DNA of 64,000 bases. Source: Tilletiopsis washingtonensis (taxonomy: Eukaryota; Basidiomycota; Exobasidiomycetes; Entylomatales). Under the pieces are notes generated by a model, which saw only the letters and a program-made list of their open reading frames with translations, had not been told where the DNA came from and ran no database searches. Positions 32,311 through 45,156 of the stretch are shown here, in pieces. The position numbers and the translations under genes were made by a program. Every line of letters begins with the position of its first letter. Positions within the stretch are counted from its first letter, which is position 1. The stretch spans positions 284,153 through 348,152 of the forward strand of contig NW_020312003.1 of the NCBI RefSeq assembly GCF_003144115.1. Direction: 5' to 3'.

Positions 32311-35130
32311 TTAGTTGGAGCCGAGGCTGGGTGGAGAGGAGCAGCGGTCAGCAGATGAGCCGGAGGCTGTCACGACACGGTGACACTCACTCGAAGGCGT
32401 CAGACTTCCAGCCCGACTTGGCACGCTCCTCGCGCTCGGCACGCTTGGCCTCGCGCGAGAGGGCGCGCATCTGCGCCTTGCTCTTGGTCTGCACCTTGTC
32501 GGCGGCCGCCTTGAGCTCGGCCTGGCGGTCCTCGTACCAGCCCTCGGGGCCGCCGCGGCCGGGCAGGATGTGCTTCTCGACGCCGATGCACAGCAGGCTC
32601 TCGCCGTGCGTGCCGCGGCGCGTGATGCCCTTGGTGGCGCCGACCTTGCCGGCGCCGAACGAGGCGCCGCTGCCCGTGACGTTGCCGACGAGGGCCTTGA
32701 AGTAGCCGAGGATCGACGGCGCGCCGCCGGCCGTGGCGGCGTAGCGGCCGACGGCGGCGCTGCGCGCGTGCGCAAAGGCGAGGTCCGTGTCGAGCTGATT
32801 GAGCTGGTTCTCGATGGCCTCGTTGAGGATCTCCGAGAGCTTCGTCTTCATGAAGGCGCGGATGAAGGGCAGGATGAAGAAGTTGCTGATCGGGCGGTGC
32901 GTGTTCTTGACCGAGATCTTGAACGCGCTCGTGTCCGTCTCGACGGAGACGACGCGGAAGAGGTTGTTGCGGTCGCCCTCCTTGGGCGTCGCCAGCTCGA
33001 TCTCGCAGTCAAAGTCCTTGCCCTCGATGTCGAGCAGGCCCCAGTCGTCGTGCTTCCAGCCGGTGCGCTTCTGCACGTAGTACGCGGCGTCGTTGATGGC
33101 GACGTTGAGGCCCGTGACGGAGACCTTGACGTTGGAGCGCGCGTTGGTGGCAAAGGCGGCGTAGCCCTGCTCAAAGACGAACTCGTTGAAGTTGCTCAGG
33201 CGGATCGAGTCGGGCACGAGCGAGCCGCTGAGGCCGGCAATCTTGACGCCGTCGAGGACAAAGTCGAAGTCCTCGCTCTTGTACTCGGCGCGCGGCAGCT
33301 CGATCTCCTTGATGGCCGAGAGCAGGCGCGGCAGGATGACGTTGAGCAGGTCCTGCTGCAGGTGCGACGCCTCGGCCTTGAAGATGTTGAACGCAGACTC
33401 GCCGAGCGTCTTGACGTCGTCGCTCAGGTCCTCGAGCGCCTCGAGCAGCGACGTCGTGCCCTCGTCGTTGGCGAGCGCCTCGCCGAAGGCGCGCAGCTCG
33501 CTGGCGAGCGCCTGCGCATCGTTCTTCCACTTGTCGTCCTTGGCGAGCTCCTCGCCGCGGTCGATGAGCTCGTCGAAGCGACGGCCGGCCTTCTTCGAGC
33601 CGACGTAGTTCTCCTGCTCGAGCAGGCGGTTGACGAACGAGCCCCAGTCATCGACGTACGACGAGAGGCGCTCGTCGTTCTCTACATCGGCGAGCACCGT
33701 CTGGAACGTCGAGATGACGTCGTCGAGGCTCTTGCCGTTGGCGAAGCGCTCCAGCAGCTCCTTGCCGTTGTCGGCGACGCCGGAGAGGTCGACGTCGCCC
33801 GACGAGGCCTCGTCGCTGGCCTCGTCGGCGACCTTCTGGGCCTCCTGCTTCGTCTTCTCAACGACCTCCTTGCCGGCCTGCTTGGCCTGGTCGGCGGCCT
33901 TCTTGGCCGCGCGCGTGGCGATGGTGCGGTAGCGCTTGAAGAGCGACGAGAGACCGTTGACGGCATCCTCTGCGCGCGAAATGCATCAGTACGCGCTCTT
34001 TGCAGCACGTGGATCAGACGTCACTCACTGTACTCGGGCTTCGACTGCGCCTTCTTGATGATGGACGTGAGGCGCTCCGAGAGCGCGTCGCGAGCGTCGG
34101 TCGGCAGGCGCTCGTCGATCCAGTCCTTGGCGGCGTAGGCGCTCTCGCGCACCTCGGTCTGCAGGCGGCCCGTCTTGTAGTCGCGCTCGAGGGCCTTGGC
34201 CTTGGCCTTGCCCTCCTTGCCGACCTTCTCGTAGTCGAGCGAGCTGCGCTCGTCCTCGGAGGGGCGCGCGGCGTCGGCGGCGCTGGAGGCGCCCTCGGCG
34301 ACCTCGCTGGCGGCGTCGGCAAAGATGTCGCGCGCGGCGTTGATGATCTCGCTCAGCAGGCCGCGGAAGGACGAGTCGGTGACGACGGTGCGCACGAGCG
34401 TCTGCACGGCCTGTGCAGCCTTCTCGGCATCGGCCTGCACCTGCTTCTGCGACGGCAGCTCGCCGGAGACGTCGACCTTGGTGTCGGGCGAGATCTTGGT
34501 CGCGGCGCGCAGCGCCTTGTTCTTGACGTCTGGCACGTTGACCGAGTCGGCCTGGTCGACGATGGACGTGATGCTGAAGATGAAGTTCTGGATCAGGTCG
34601 CCCTCGTTCTTCTCCTCAGCGAGCGAGATGAGCTCGTCGATGACGGACTTGACATCCTGCACGACGCGCGAGCCATCCTGCAGGAGCGAGAGGGTCAGCA
34701 ACGTGCTCAGTGCGGAGGCTCAGCGCGCACGCGGGCCACTCACCTCGCTCAGCGCGCCCGTGCGCTCAAAGGGGCCCTCCTGCAGGAAGCTGCTGTTGCG
34801 CGCGAGCTCGGCCCAGTGAACGAGCTGCTCGTTGCTCGGCAGCTTGCCGGCCTTGAGGGCGGCAAGCGCGCGCGTGACGGCCTTCTGCGTGCCGTGCGAC
34901 GGCGTAGCCTCGTTGAGCGCGCGCTGTTGGTGGCAGCGGGTCAGCAAGGGGCGGGAGAAGCTCGGCAGAGCAGCACGCACCTCGGGGTTGCGCAGCGCAC
35001 GCTTGGCGTGCGCCTGCACAGACTGGGCCGTCTGCTCGGCGCGCGAGCCGTAGTTCTGCAGGCGCTCCTCCGAGCGCTTGACGTCCTTCTGGCTCGAGGG
35101 CAGCAGCGGGGTGCGGTCGCTCGTCGACAT
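32311..35130 (-). CDS. HAM1-like (HAM1_N/HAM1_C) protein with BPI-like lipid-binding fold
   Basis: Five exons in transcript order 35130-34981, 34923-34744, 34677-34029, 33969-32391 and 32326-32311 give 857 residues. The N-terminus has DRTPLL (5-10), an acidic dileucine. A long helical region follows (Lys/Glu/Ala-rich). The second half carries DGVKIAGLSGSLVPDSI, SVTGLNVAINDAAYYVQK, THRPISNFFILPFIRAFMKTKLS and ILPGRGGPEGWYEDRQ. These belong to the fungal HAM1-like N- and C-terminal domains, whose C-terminal part is related to BPI/LBP lipid-binding proteins. Function in the cell is poorly known. The last exon is only 16 nt; splicing to it ends the protein in SDAFDLGSN, whereas reading through would stop at 32387 after SDAFE. 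A TATA box lies about 150 bp upstream. Confidence 0.85.
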
Positions 35131-36248
35131 CGGTGGCGCGGCAGGGGGTGGGAGGCGAGGGTTGGAGAGGTGGGTATGCGGTGGCGGAGAGGGTATGCAA
35201 ACGCGGGGTGTGGGTGTTCAGCTGCAGGTGTTCGAGTGGGAAGATGTGGGCGGCGAGCAGCGGCGGGCCGGGCCCAGCGGCTCTTATACGCAGCGCCAGG
35301 ACCCCGGCCGCATCTGTCGCGGTGTGGAGACGGCGCGCCGCGCAGCCAGGCGTCAGCGGCCAGCGCAGCCCCATGACGCCCCCACGCATGGGCCCAGGCT
35401 GCGCCGCACGCACCGCGAGGCGGGCCCTCAGGGTCCGCCTGGCAGCCACGGCGTCAGACGGCGGCGTGCGGCTGCTCCGCCGCTCCCGAGCTCAGCGGGC
35501 AGCGCATCACACAACCTTGGCCCGCCGGCGGGTGGACCTGCATGGAGCTCGAGCGCACGCTCGCCTTCGCTGCCCGCGCTTGCTCAGCTGGAATTTCGCG
35601 AGGTGGCGTGTGCGCGCGTGCAGCATGCCGGCCGCGACGTCATCGGCAGGCGATCGTGCGCGCATCTGGCAGCCGCGGCGGGCTCTCTCGCGTCTGCGAA
35701 GCTCCACGCCCTGCGCTCGTGCTGCGCTTCGGCCCCGGCAGCGGCCAGCATCCGCACCCGCAGGCCGCAACCGCAGCGGTCATCATGTGCTGCGCAACGA
35801 GCTCGCGAGCCGAAGCGGGTCAGCTTTGCATCTGCTGGTGGCTGAGGCGAGCTCCAGCCCAGTGCAGGATGAGAGAGGCAGGTGCAGCAACAGCCGCTCA
35901 GGTGCGCCGTGGCAGCGTGCAGGGCGGACTGCGCAACACACCTTCGCCGCACGTTGCAGCGTCGCAGAGGCGGTGCAGAGCCGCAGGAACGACGGTGCAA
36001 AGAAGCGCAGGAGCTGCCACCGATGCCGACGGCGGAGCGGGCCGGCGAACCCTGCTTCACCCGCTCCCTGGGCGAGCGCCAAGAGTGACGCTTCTTTCTT
36101 CCCAGGCCGCCGCCGGCCATGGTCACACGACCGTGTCGCGGGCGGACCTCGAATGCCAGACGATCTGCTGCATGTCCCTCGCTCTCGGCCAGCGTCTGGA
36201 ACACCGCACGTTGATTGCATTCTTATTCAGGTGCCAGGGCACTCGCGG
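35131..36248. other. intergenic, REV3 to HAM1-like gene
   Basis: This 1.1-kb interval is downstream of REV3 and upstream of the HAM1-like gene (both leftward). Apart from the TATA box no further motif or gene could be supported; the open frames present are low-complexity. Confidence 0.5.
35281..35288 (-). promoter_or_regulatory. TATA box of the HAM1-like gene
   Basis: TATAAGAG on the minus strand lies about 150 bp upstream of the start at 35130. It has the same form as the TATA box of GRG-1 and is followed by a purine/pyrimidine-biased leader. Confidence 0.5.
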
Positions 36249-39200
36249 CTATGGCTGCTCGAGTGCGCCCCACAGGCGGCCCTCGCTCGGCGGCACCGCC
36301 TCGTCGGGCTCGATGGCAACGACGACATGGTGGAGAATCTTGCGCGCGGTGGCCGACTCGCGCGCCACGCGCGTCTTCTCGTACAGCACGGGGCAGTCGA
36401 TGCTCACGCACGGCGGATCCTCGACGGACTCGAGGCTCGAGCACGAGGCACAGATGCGCGCCATGGCCTCGCTGCGCTGCTCGAGGCCGTGCAGGCGCGA
36501 GGCGACGATGCCCGTCGTCGTCGGCAGGTCCTGCCGGCAGTCGGGGCAGATGTCTGGGCAGCACGGCGTCTCAGCAGCTGCATAGCAGGGAGCGATCACA
36601 GACACTCACCGAGCTCCGTTCGTCGTCCGCACACCAGGCAGTGCTCGCTGCGATAGTGGTCGGCCAGCGTGAGCCGCGTCGAGGCGGCCGCTCGCGTCTC
36701 GGCCACGTCGTCGGCGGCGAAGCGTCCGCCCCACGCCGACGTGACGGCCCGCGGCATGTCGCGGTACCAGTCGTTGACGTCCGTGCCCATGAGGTTGAAG
36801 ATGCGCGACAGCGGCGGAATGAGGCCGCGCTCGATGTAGTAGCGGGCGTTGATGCGCAGAGCACTGCATAGGGCACGTCAGACGCCGCCAGCCTCCGGCC
36901 CGCCACGGCGCACTCACGAGTTCTCGAGCATCTGCTCCGGCGTCACTGCCTGGTCGTTGAGCTTCGCCCGCGGCATGCCCTGGCTGATGATGTACGGCAC
37001 GCGCTCGGCGTGCTGCGGCTCGTTACGCCGGTCGAGCAGCAGGCGGCGCGTTGCGATCGCTGCTCCGGGCGGTGGCACGCCGTTCTCACTGAGACGGACT
37101 GGTCAGCGGCACAGCGGATAGCCTGCGGCAGCCGCTCTCACCTGTACGAGCCGAGGCGCACCTCCTTGGCGATGATGAAGTCGGAGAACGGCACGCGGCC
37201 CTCGAAGATCTTGCGCCACTGGCGCTGGCAGTACGACTTGACGAGCGAGAGATCCTGCGTGCGGAAGAGGATGCGGATGCATGCTTCGACCATGCGCTGC
37301 TGCGCCGGGAAGCCGTCGCGCCGCACCGTCTCGATGCCCTTGGCGTTAAACGCGGGCTCCGTCTGGTCCTCGGTCTCGTACATGAAGCCCACGTAGCGCT
37401 TCTTCGCCATCAGCAGACTCGGCAGGTACACCTGCGTGCTGCGTCAGACGTCGGTCAATGTGCAGACGGGCTCGTGACGCACCTTCTCGAACTTGAGCTT
37501 GACAGGCGCCGGGTTGTCGGCCGTCACGGCGTCGGCCATGGCCTGGCCGATGCGGAACGCGTCCTCCTTCGTCCGGCCAGGCAGATAGATGAAGAGGCTG
37601 TCAGTGTCGCCGTAGACGACCGTCGCGCCCCACTCCGTCGTGGCGTGGATGAGCGAGATGGCGCGCTCGAGCGTCTCACGCCCGTACTGCACGATCGCGT
37701 CGGCCACCTCGACGCACGGCATCCGTCCCGAGAAGGTCGCGCTGGTATAGCCGTACGTGACGTTGGCGAGCAGCTTGAGCGAGAGCTGGCGCGCATTCTG
37801 CAGGCGCTTGAAGGCCTTCTCGCCCTTCATGCCCTTCACCGAGCCCTTGACCATGACGCGCGTCTCGAGAATCTCGCCGAGCATCTTGGCGAGCAGGCTT
37901 CGCCGGATGTGCGGCTTGGCGAAGAGCATGCCATTGGGCGAGACTGCACGCACGACTCAGCCTACGTCTGCGGATGCCACCCCGCTTTAACTCACCGAAG
38001 CAGTCCTTCTCGAGCAGCGAGAGCAGCCCGCGAGGCGGCACGTAGTCGGTAAAGCCAAGCTTCCACGAGTCTCTGAACTTGGACACGCGCCCGAGGCACG
38101 TCGAGTAGCACAGGTTGTACGCGATCATCAGCGACGGGTACAGCGAGGTGAAGTCGAGCACCAGCAGCGGGCCCTTGTAGAAGGCACTCTGCGGCTCCAT
38201 GACCAGCGGCAGCGCCTCGGCGGCGTTCTGCTCGCCGACCTGCTGCTGGTTCGGCGACAGCAGGATGAAGCTCTCGGGCTTGGCGATGCGGAACATGACC
38301 GACTCGACCTTGAACTGGCTGCCGCGGCTGATGACGGAGAAGAAGTCGACGCCGTAGATGCGCGCGAACTCGGCCGTGCGGAATACGACCTCCGACGTCT
38401 CGATGACCTCGAGGTCGATCTCCGTGCGGTCGACCCAGTACGCCAGCGCCCGCTTCATCAGTGCGGGCACGCCCGAGCTGTACCACTGCGTGATGACCGC
38501 GTGCGCAAAGCGAGGCGTGCGGCGGCGCAGCAGGTGGAACACGACGTTGTCGAAGGAGTACTGATTGAGCGTGAGCTCGCCGCGCATCAGGCGCCAGATG
38601 TTGAGCATGTGCCGGCCGGTCACTTTGATGCCGGACGTTTGCGTGTAGCCCCACTTGTCGCCCTTGCCTCCGGTCGAGCCCGAATTGACGCGCCCGAGCT
38701 CGGGAATGATGTCGAAGTCTGCGCTCAGGTCAGCAGTGCGCAGAGCCTGGCGGCGATCTGGACTCACTGAGCTCCTTCATCGCGCGGTCCACCACGTAGC
38801 CCCACGAGCTGTTGTGGATCTCCCAGCCGACGAGGATCTCGGGATCGAGCGTGCGCACGAGGTCCACCAGCGCGTTGAAGAGCTCCAGCTCGGTCGACAG
38901 CACCTCGACGTCCAGGCCGGCGATGCCAAGGCGAGCAGGATCCGGCAGCGTGCCGTGCTTGTCCAGAAGCAAGAGACCCGTGCGAAGGCCCGGACGCGAG
39001 CCGGTGTCCTCCAGTCCGTCGTCTTCATTTTGGAAGCTGAACGCAATGGCTGAGATCGCATCCTTGGCAGGATCTGGCATCAGATCGCCCCGTGTGCAGA
39101 CTGTGAAGACTCGGGTCAGCGCCGAGCGAGCGCTCAGCCGCACGCATCGACTCTCTCACCAAGCAGCTCCAGCGCAAAGACCGTGATGTGCTGCTTCTCC

Positions 39201-42087
39201 TTCTCGACGAGCACCGTCGGCTGGCGCTGACTGAGCTTGAACTCCGCGTCGGCAGCCTGCGTGGCCTTTGCAGCTGTCGGCATTGGCTTCGTGCTCGGCA
39301 CCTTGGCCTGCGCGCGTTTCTCTGGCAGAGGTAGGCGTCAGCAAAGCACTCGAGCGTGTGTGACTTGCCTGGCCTCACCTCCTGGCGCGCCTCGATTCCT
39401 GTGAGCCCACTTCTGCACCGACTTGCGCGTCGGCGGAGGCACTGACGCCGTCCAGGCTTTCACGCCAGCAGGCCTCTGTGGAGCCTTATTGGCGCCTTCT
39501 GCATCGGGGTTGCCAGGCTTGAAAGCCGGGAGGAAGCGCAGCGTCTTGCTCACGAAGCGGAAGCTACGGCCTGCGTATTCCCGGGCGCCCTTGGGCACGT
39601 CTGCTGGATCGGAGTAGAACGGATCCTGGTGCTCCACGTTCGGCAGGCCGAAGAAGCCGAACGAGTTGAGCACCTCGGCGGTGCTTGGAGCAGGCTGCGC
39701 GTACTGCCACTGCCGGACGCTACCGTCCGAGCGGGGAGTGCCTGGCAGGGTAGAGCCGCTCTGATTCGATCGTGATGGGCCGCTGTCGCTCTCCGACGGT
39801 AGCACTGTCGATGCTTCTGCCGTCGCTGCCCCGAAGCGCACTCGTTGCGTCGTGCCCAGCGTGGCCGGCCGAGCTGTGTGCTCGACCATGTCTGCGGCTG
39901 TGATCTTGCTCGCGTTCAGGCGCGTTGCGCTCTGAGACGGAGCAGCAGCGCCCGCCACCTGGCTATCCGGCAGGACTCGCCAGTCGGCACCAGAGCCATC
40001 GAGCAGCTCGCGCAGCTTCTCGGCTCCACTGCCTGGTGACTCTGCAGCAGAAAGTGCAGCCTCGCGCGCGGCGCTACGTGCAACAGAGCGAGGTGGCGTC
40101 TCGTCGTCGGTGCGCTGCTGGCGAGTGGGAGTGCGCGGGTGCTCCTCGCGTGAAGCAGCCATGAAGACATCTGAGATGTGTCGCTTGCGCGGCGTGGACA
40201 GCGCTACTCGCATCATGGGCTCTTTGCCCCTCGGAGTCGACTGTGCGCTCGGAGGTCCCCGACGCGGCGTGGACTGCGCGCTCGTAGGCGTGTGCTGCGG
40301 CGTGCCTGGTGGAGCGAAGCGTGACGCCTGCCGGGGCGTCGACTGCTTGAGAGCATCGACGGTCCGTGAGGCACGCGGCGTCAGTGGCGCTGCCGCATCG
40401 AAGGCATTATCGAGCGCTGGATCATCGCCCGGATCGCTGCCATCATCTGCCTCGTCTTCGCGCTGTCCCTCGAGCTCAAAGTCGCGCATCGCGTCCTGGA
40501 AGGCCTGTGAGGCGAAGAAGTCGGCGTCGGCCGCCAGCGTGCGGTCCTCTGCATCTGAGAGCGGACTGGCGCTGGGCAGGTGCTGCGACGCCGGTGCGCT
40601 GCCAGGAAGCCGCGGAGAGGCTGGACTGCCGGAGACGGCGCTCTGCGAATTGTCGCCGGAGTGCGTCCGCGCTCGGTGCTGCGTCAGGGCGTGCTCGAGA
40701 TCGTAGATGCTGGCTGCGGCGTGCTGCGAAGCAGACATGTGCTGCGTCTGTGCCTGCGTCTGGGGGTCTGAAGCGCCCTGTGGCGCAGCGGCGTCGTGGA
40801 AGAGCTCTACGCTCTCAAAAGCGCTCACGATGAAGCGGTCGTTGGCGTTGCCGCCCTCGTAGCTCCGCGCATCGTACTTGTGCTCGAGGCGGTAGCGCTC
40901 GTCTTCGTCGCACCGCTCTCGAAGCGCAGCACGCAGACGCTCCTCTGCCATCCATGGCGGCGCACCGCCTGGCCCATAGCGGCGCGCCTCGCCTGCAGTG
41001 TCGGGCACCGGGATGCTGGGAGGAAGGCCTGCACGGGTCCGCCGCTGCCGCTCCTCCTCCCACAGCTCTGTGAGGGACGGCACGAGCCGCTGTGCATTCT
41101 CGCTCGTAGACGGCGCTGGCTCGGGTATCGAGCAGTGGATGTTGCGTGGTCGAAGAAGGCGCCGGTTGAGGATCGCAGCCGCGGGCGCGTCGACCTCGAG
41201 GGTGCAGAACGATGCGCGGGCAGGGCTCGGGCGCTGAACGAACTGACTTGGGATGCTTCCGGCATGCCAGATGCCGTCGGCAGCCCCAGGCGTATCAGGG
41301 GTATCTGGCGAAGGCATGTGGGTATCAGCAGCAGCAGGACCCGGATCGCCAGCAGAGTGCCACGCACCTGGAAAGGGCGAGCGGAAGAAGGCGCGCTCGA
41401 GGTCGACGTAGTCGCAGCCGTAGACGTTGTGGTCGAGCATGAACTGAAGCTGGTATCGGATGTGGCACTCGAAGGGCTGGAAGACGGTGCCGAGCATCCG
41501 CCCACTCTGGAGGATCGTGGCAAGGCGGAAGTTGTGCGACGGGTCGACGAAGCTGATCTTGAGGAAGTAGCGCGCGCCGACGTGGTACCCATAGAACGGT
41601 ACGCCTTGCACCAGGTGGATTGCGGCGATGTACGAGGTGGCAGTGAGCGGGTTGGACAGGTCGCGCCGCAGGGACGCGGCCAGGCTGGCGTTGAGCGCAC
41701 GGCCGAGCCGGGCAATGTGCGCCAAGACTGTGGCAGGTATATGAGCACGCTGCGATGAGTGCTCAGCCGCTGCAGCTGCTCACCCTCATCGGGATGCAGC
41801 GAGCCGTGGTACTGGACATAGCAGTACGGGAAGACGCCGTGCACATGCAGGCAGACGCGCTGCCCCTGCGGCGTGGCGCCAAAGATGCGCACGACGGGCA
41901 CGCGCCGCAGCGGCACGCCTGGCGGGTTGAAGGCCGACTGTGCTCGGTCGTGCGGGCCGGGATGCACCAGGACGTGGTCGATGTTCATCAGCCGCACACG
42001 GAAGAAGGGCCGTGGGCCGCTCGACGCCGCCGGACCCGAGGCGGGAGCATCGTCCGTCGGCACGCTTGCGCCCTGCTCAGCCGCCAT
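36249..42087 (-). CDS. REV3: DNA polymerase zeta catalytic subunit
   Basis: Ten exons in transcript order: 42087-41784, 41727-39379, 39321-39160, 39100-38768, 38718-37996, 37943-37483, 37431-37142, 37088-36918, 36863-36610, 36577-36249; 1791 residues. The B-family N-terminal domain (VRIFGATPQGQRVCLHVHG, PYCYVQ) is followed by the long variable insert typical of Rev3 (about 200-880). The inactive exonuclease region contains DPEILVGWEIHNSSWGY. The polymerase domain has DFTSLYPS (1238-1245), NVTYGYTSATFSGRMPC and the catalytic YGDTDS (1401-1406). Two C-terminal cysteine modules follow: CysA (Cys1673, 1676, 1693, 1696) and CysB (Cys1725, 1728, 1739, 1744); CysB in this family holds an Fe-S cluster and binds the accessory subunits. 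The enzyme performs error-prone extension past DNA lesions. It is divergent from the nucleoside hydrolase gene. Confidence 0.96.
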
Positions 42088-42749
42088 CGCAACTGGCTCC
42101 TGAGCCGCTCAGGCGCCACACGATGAGGGCTGGAGAGCGTCGGCGCCGCGAGGCTGCCTGTCCGGCGCAGGTGTCATTTGCTGATGTGGTTGCGGGGAGA
42201 GCTGCGCTTCAGCGCCGGCCGCCGGCTGACCCTGAGCGGCGCGCCGGCGCCGCGCGCCACGTGACCTCACGCGCTGCTGGACCGTGCATGCTGCTCGAGC
42301 TCGGCTGCGCACCCATCCTCCTCACTTCCACCTCTGCGCCCTGTCTTTACCCTTCAATACTCATGAGCCTTGGCACGCACCGAAGTTCCGGTGACTCGCT
42401 TCGCAGCGGTGAGAGCCTGCCGACTCTGCCGAAGTGGGCCCCATGCGCACCTGTCCAGCACTGCCGCGTACTGTGCTCCCAACCGACAGTGTCGGGATGC
42501 TCCGCGACGTAGGACGAGCTGAAGGCGCAAGGAAACCCACAGAATGCAGATTCCTCTCTGCAGCCGCCCGCCATGGTGCTGCGACGGCGCTGCTGATGCG
42601 CTCTCTACCGCCTGCCGTGTCGAGTTCCTTGACCCACAGCCGCCCAAAGCCGTCCGGGCACGACCTCCACTTCGCAGCAAAAAGACGCTAAGCCGGCTGC
42701 AGATCCGTGCAGGAAAGGCAGCGGCCCTCTTCCTCAGACTTCAACAGAC
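42088..42749. promoter_or_regulatory. divergent promoter, REV3 / nucleoside hydrolase
   Basis: This 662-bp interval between divergent starts has a CACGTGAC octamer at 42258-42265. No other gene was seen. Confidence 0.5.
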
Positions 42750-44294
42750 ATGCTGCTCTCACACATCTTCAGGGGAGCGCTGCTCCTGCCATTCTTTGGC
42801 GTGGTGGCCGATGCGGCGCCGCGAGAGCTCATTCTGGATGTGAGTCGGTCTGCGGAGTGGCCGCAGCTTTTGTGCTGACCCGCCGCCGCAGAACGACTGG
42901 AGTGAGAGCCCGATGCCGCTCCTCATCGCTCTCGCAGCCGACAGCAGCCTCGTGAGCAACCTGACTGTGACGAGCCTGTCTGGCAATACTTGGTGCGCAG
43001 GTGTGGTCGGATGAGGCTTGTCTCCCTCACTGACGACGGCCGCAGGGGCAATCAGTGCCAGGCATACGCACAGCGCTATCTGCAAGCTGCGCTGGCCAGT
43101 GTCAACGGCACGGGAGAGCTCGCATCGCGCATCGAGACGGTCGGCGCAGTGCCAGGCGCTCTGCTGCCGCTGCTCCGGACGCAGCAGGGCTACGAGCAGG
43201 GCATCAACTACACCGGCTCCCTGTCGTTCGCAGGCAGCTGGCGGCCTTTCAACGAGACAGCCGAGAGCATGGGCTCGGACCCGACCGGCAACGAGGCAGA
43301 CGCAGGCCGAGTGACCTTCCAGGGCGATGCGGTGAGGGTCGTGTCCAAGCCATCCGCGCGCTGCTCGCTTAACAGCGCTCTCCAGGTGCCGCGTGCTCTG
43401 ACCGGCCAGCTCGCCACTTCCGCAGCCCAGTGGGCCCCAGATGTGCTGGTAGAGCGCAGCAGGGCCGCACGAGCGCGCAACGAGACGGTGACGCTCGTTG
43501 CCATCGGGCCTTTGACCAACGTGGCGCTGGCACTGGTCAGAGACCCCGCCTTTGCGCAAGGAGTGGAGCTGTTCTACCAGGGTGCGGTGATATGCCCGTC
43601 TACGGCCCAGGGCGCTTGCTCACACACTTCGCCAGGCGGCTTCTTGAGCTACAACCTCGAGTCGCTCTTGAGCGTCCGCAACAGCGACATGTGAGCAAGC
43701 TGGCCAGAGCGGAGAGACACGCCGCTGACCTGGTCCCAGCTTTAACGACTTCAACACGCTCTTCGACCCGCAGGCCGCCAAGAAGGTCCTGGTGAGTCGC
43801 CATCAGCACAGCAAGACGGCAGAAGGCTGACTCGGACTCTCAGCGAGCGCCGTTCAAGCGTCTGGTGCTGATCAACGAGGCGGCGTCGCGCGTGACGCCG
43901 CCGGAGGACATCGTGGTCGCAGCAGGTCGCACAAGCGCAAGCGCCAGCAGCGAGCAGCGCTTCCTGGCGCAGCTCATCGGCGCGCCTGCCGAGCCCGGCC
44001 TGCCGCTGTGGGACGAGCTGGCAACGCTGGCGGCGCTCTATCCTGAGGTCATCGCGAATAGCACGGTCGGCCGCATCGACATCGACGACCGCGAAGGCGG
44101 CTGGTCCTACGGTCGTGCCTTCGCCTGGAGGGTGAGTGCTGCGCCGGTATGCCTGCGACGTGCCGATGCTGAGCCTGCTCCAGGATGAACTGGCGCCGGC
44201 GGGCCTGCAGCAGGCCGAGATCGTCACGGCCTTCAACGAGCAGCGCGTGCACGAGCTGTACATTGCCGCAGCGCAGGCCTTTGTGAACCCCTGA
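42750..44294 (+). CDS. secreted inosine-uridine-type nucleoside hydrolase
   Basis: Seven exons, 42750-42839, 42892-42992, 43046-43331, 43386-43690, 43740-43791, 43844-44131 and 44184-44294, give 410 residues. The N-terminus MLLSHIFRGALLLPFFGVVA is a signal peptide. The mature part begins RELILDNDWSESPMPLLIAL, the fungal variant of the nucleoside-hydrolase Asp motif. Then come GNTWGNQC, WRPFNETAESMGSDPTG, VTLVAIGPLTNVALAL, FNDFNTLFDPQAAKKVL and LVLINEA, all in the order of the IUNH family. The enzyme would split ribonucleosides into base and ribose outside the cell or in a secretory compartment, for nucleobase salvage (inferred). The intron at 43332-43385 is 54 nt with no in-frame stop, so its retention would insert 18 residues. 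Confidence 0.85.
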
Positions 44295-45156
44295 GAGCGC
44301 AATGCTATGCGGATCACCCGGCGCGCGTGTGTTGAGGGCGGATGCAAAGGCAGGGGCATGCGGCGGGAGTATCGCCGTCGCGTGGAGGAGCGTGCCGCGC
44401 CAGCCGGGCTCGCCGGCTCCAGATTCTTATTCACGCGCCTGCAGCCTTGGCCGTCCGTGGGGCGCCGCAGCCGCTCGGAACCGCAGCAGAGCGCTGCGCA
44501 CGCTCTGGCCTCCCAGCTGCGGGCGTGTCTGTGCTCCCGCGGACCCCAGACAGCTCGGCGACCATGTCGGTGCCGTTCGGCAGCCGAGGGCTGACTCTTG
44601 ACAGGAGCCCTGGCGCAGAGGGGGCACTTTCGCTCTCGCCGCGGCACACGGCTCCGGCAACCTTTGGACAGCCGTAGCGCGTGCGCTCGAGTGCTCCGTC
44701 GCCTTCGTCTGGCCGCAGAGCGCGGCAGCTGTGAGCCCGTGGGGTGCAGGAGGCAGCCGAATAGAACGCAGCAGGAGAGGAGCATCGCAGCATCAACTGC
44801 GCCTGATGCTGAGGGCATGGCACGCAGACGCAGAGGCAGCGCGCGTCGCGAAGTCGGCGGGCGCGGCGCTGCCGGCCTTGTGCATCGGAGTGCGGGGAGA
44901 GGCGCCTCGACGTGCATGACGCGGATGCTCCGAAGCGCCGCGCCGCGCCGTGCCGGCAGCTGCCTCAAGCGATGCAAAGCGAGGGCGGGCGCTGCCTTGT
45001 CCAGCTCCACCACCACGGCCCGCTCTCCACATCCACCACTCGTTCGACACAGGCTGAACGTGTGCGCGAGCGGCAGCGTGCACCTCTGATCCTCTTGCTC
45101 CACGCCGACGCCGCCCGTGCCTTTCGCCCACGCGCCAGCCGGCTTCTCGCGTCACG
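44295..45156. other. intergenic, nucleoside hydrolase to TMEM135-like gene
   Basis: This 862-bp interval is upstream of the next rightward gene. Nothing recognisable was found beyond GC-rich open frames. Confidence 0.5.

Noticed and set aside
32387-32390. Stop at 32387 as the end of the HAM1-like protein
   Set aside because: A good donor overlaps this stop, and the spliced form gives a C-terminus closer to what I remember of the family. Kept as the alternative.
32570-35376. Rightward open frames of about 520 and 460 codons opposite the HAM1-like gene
   Set aside because: These are antisense shadows of long, well-supported exons, with no independent protein character.
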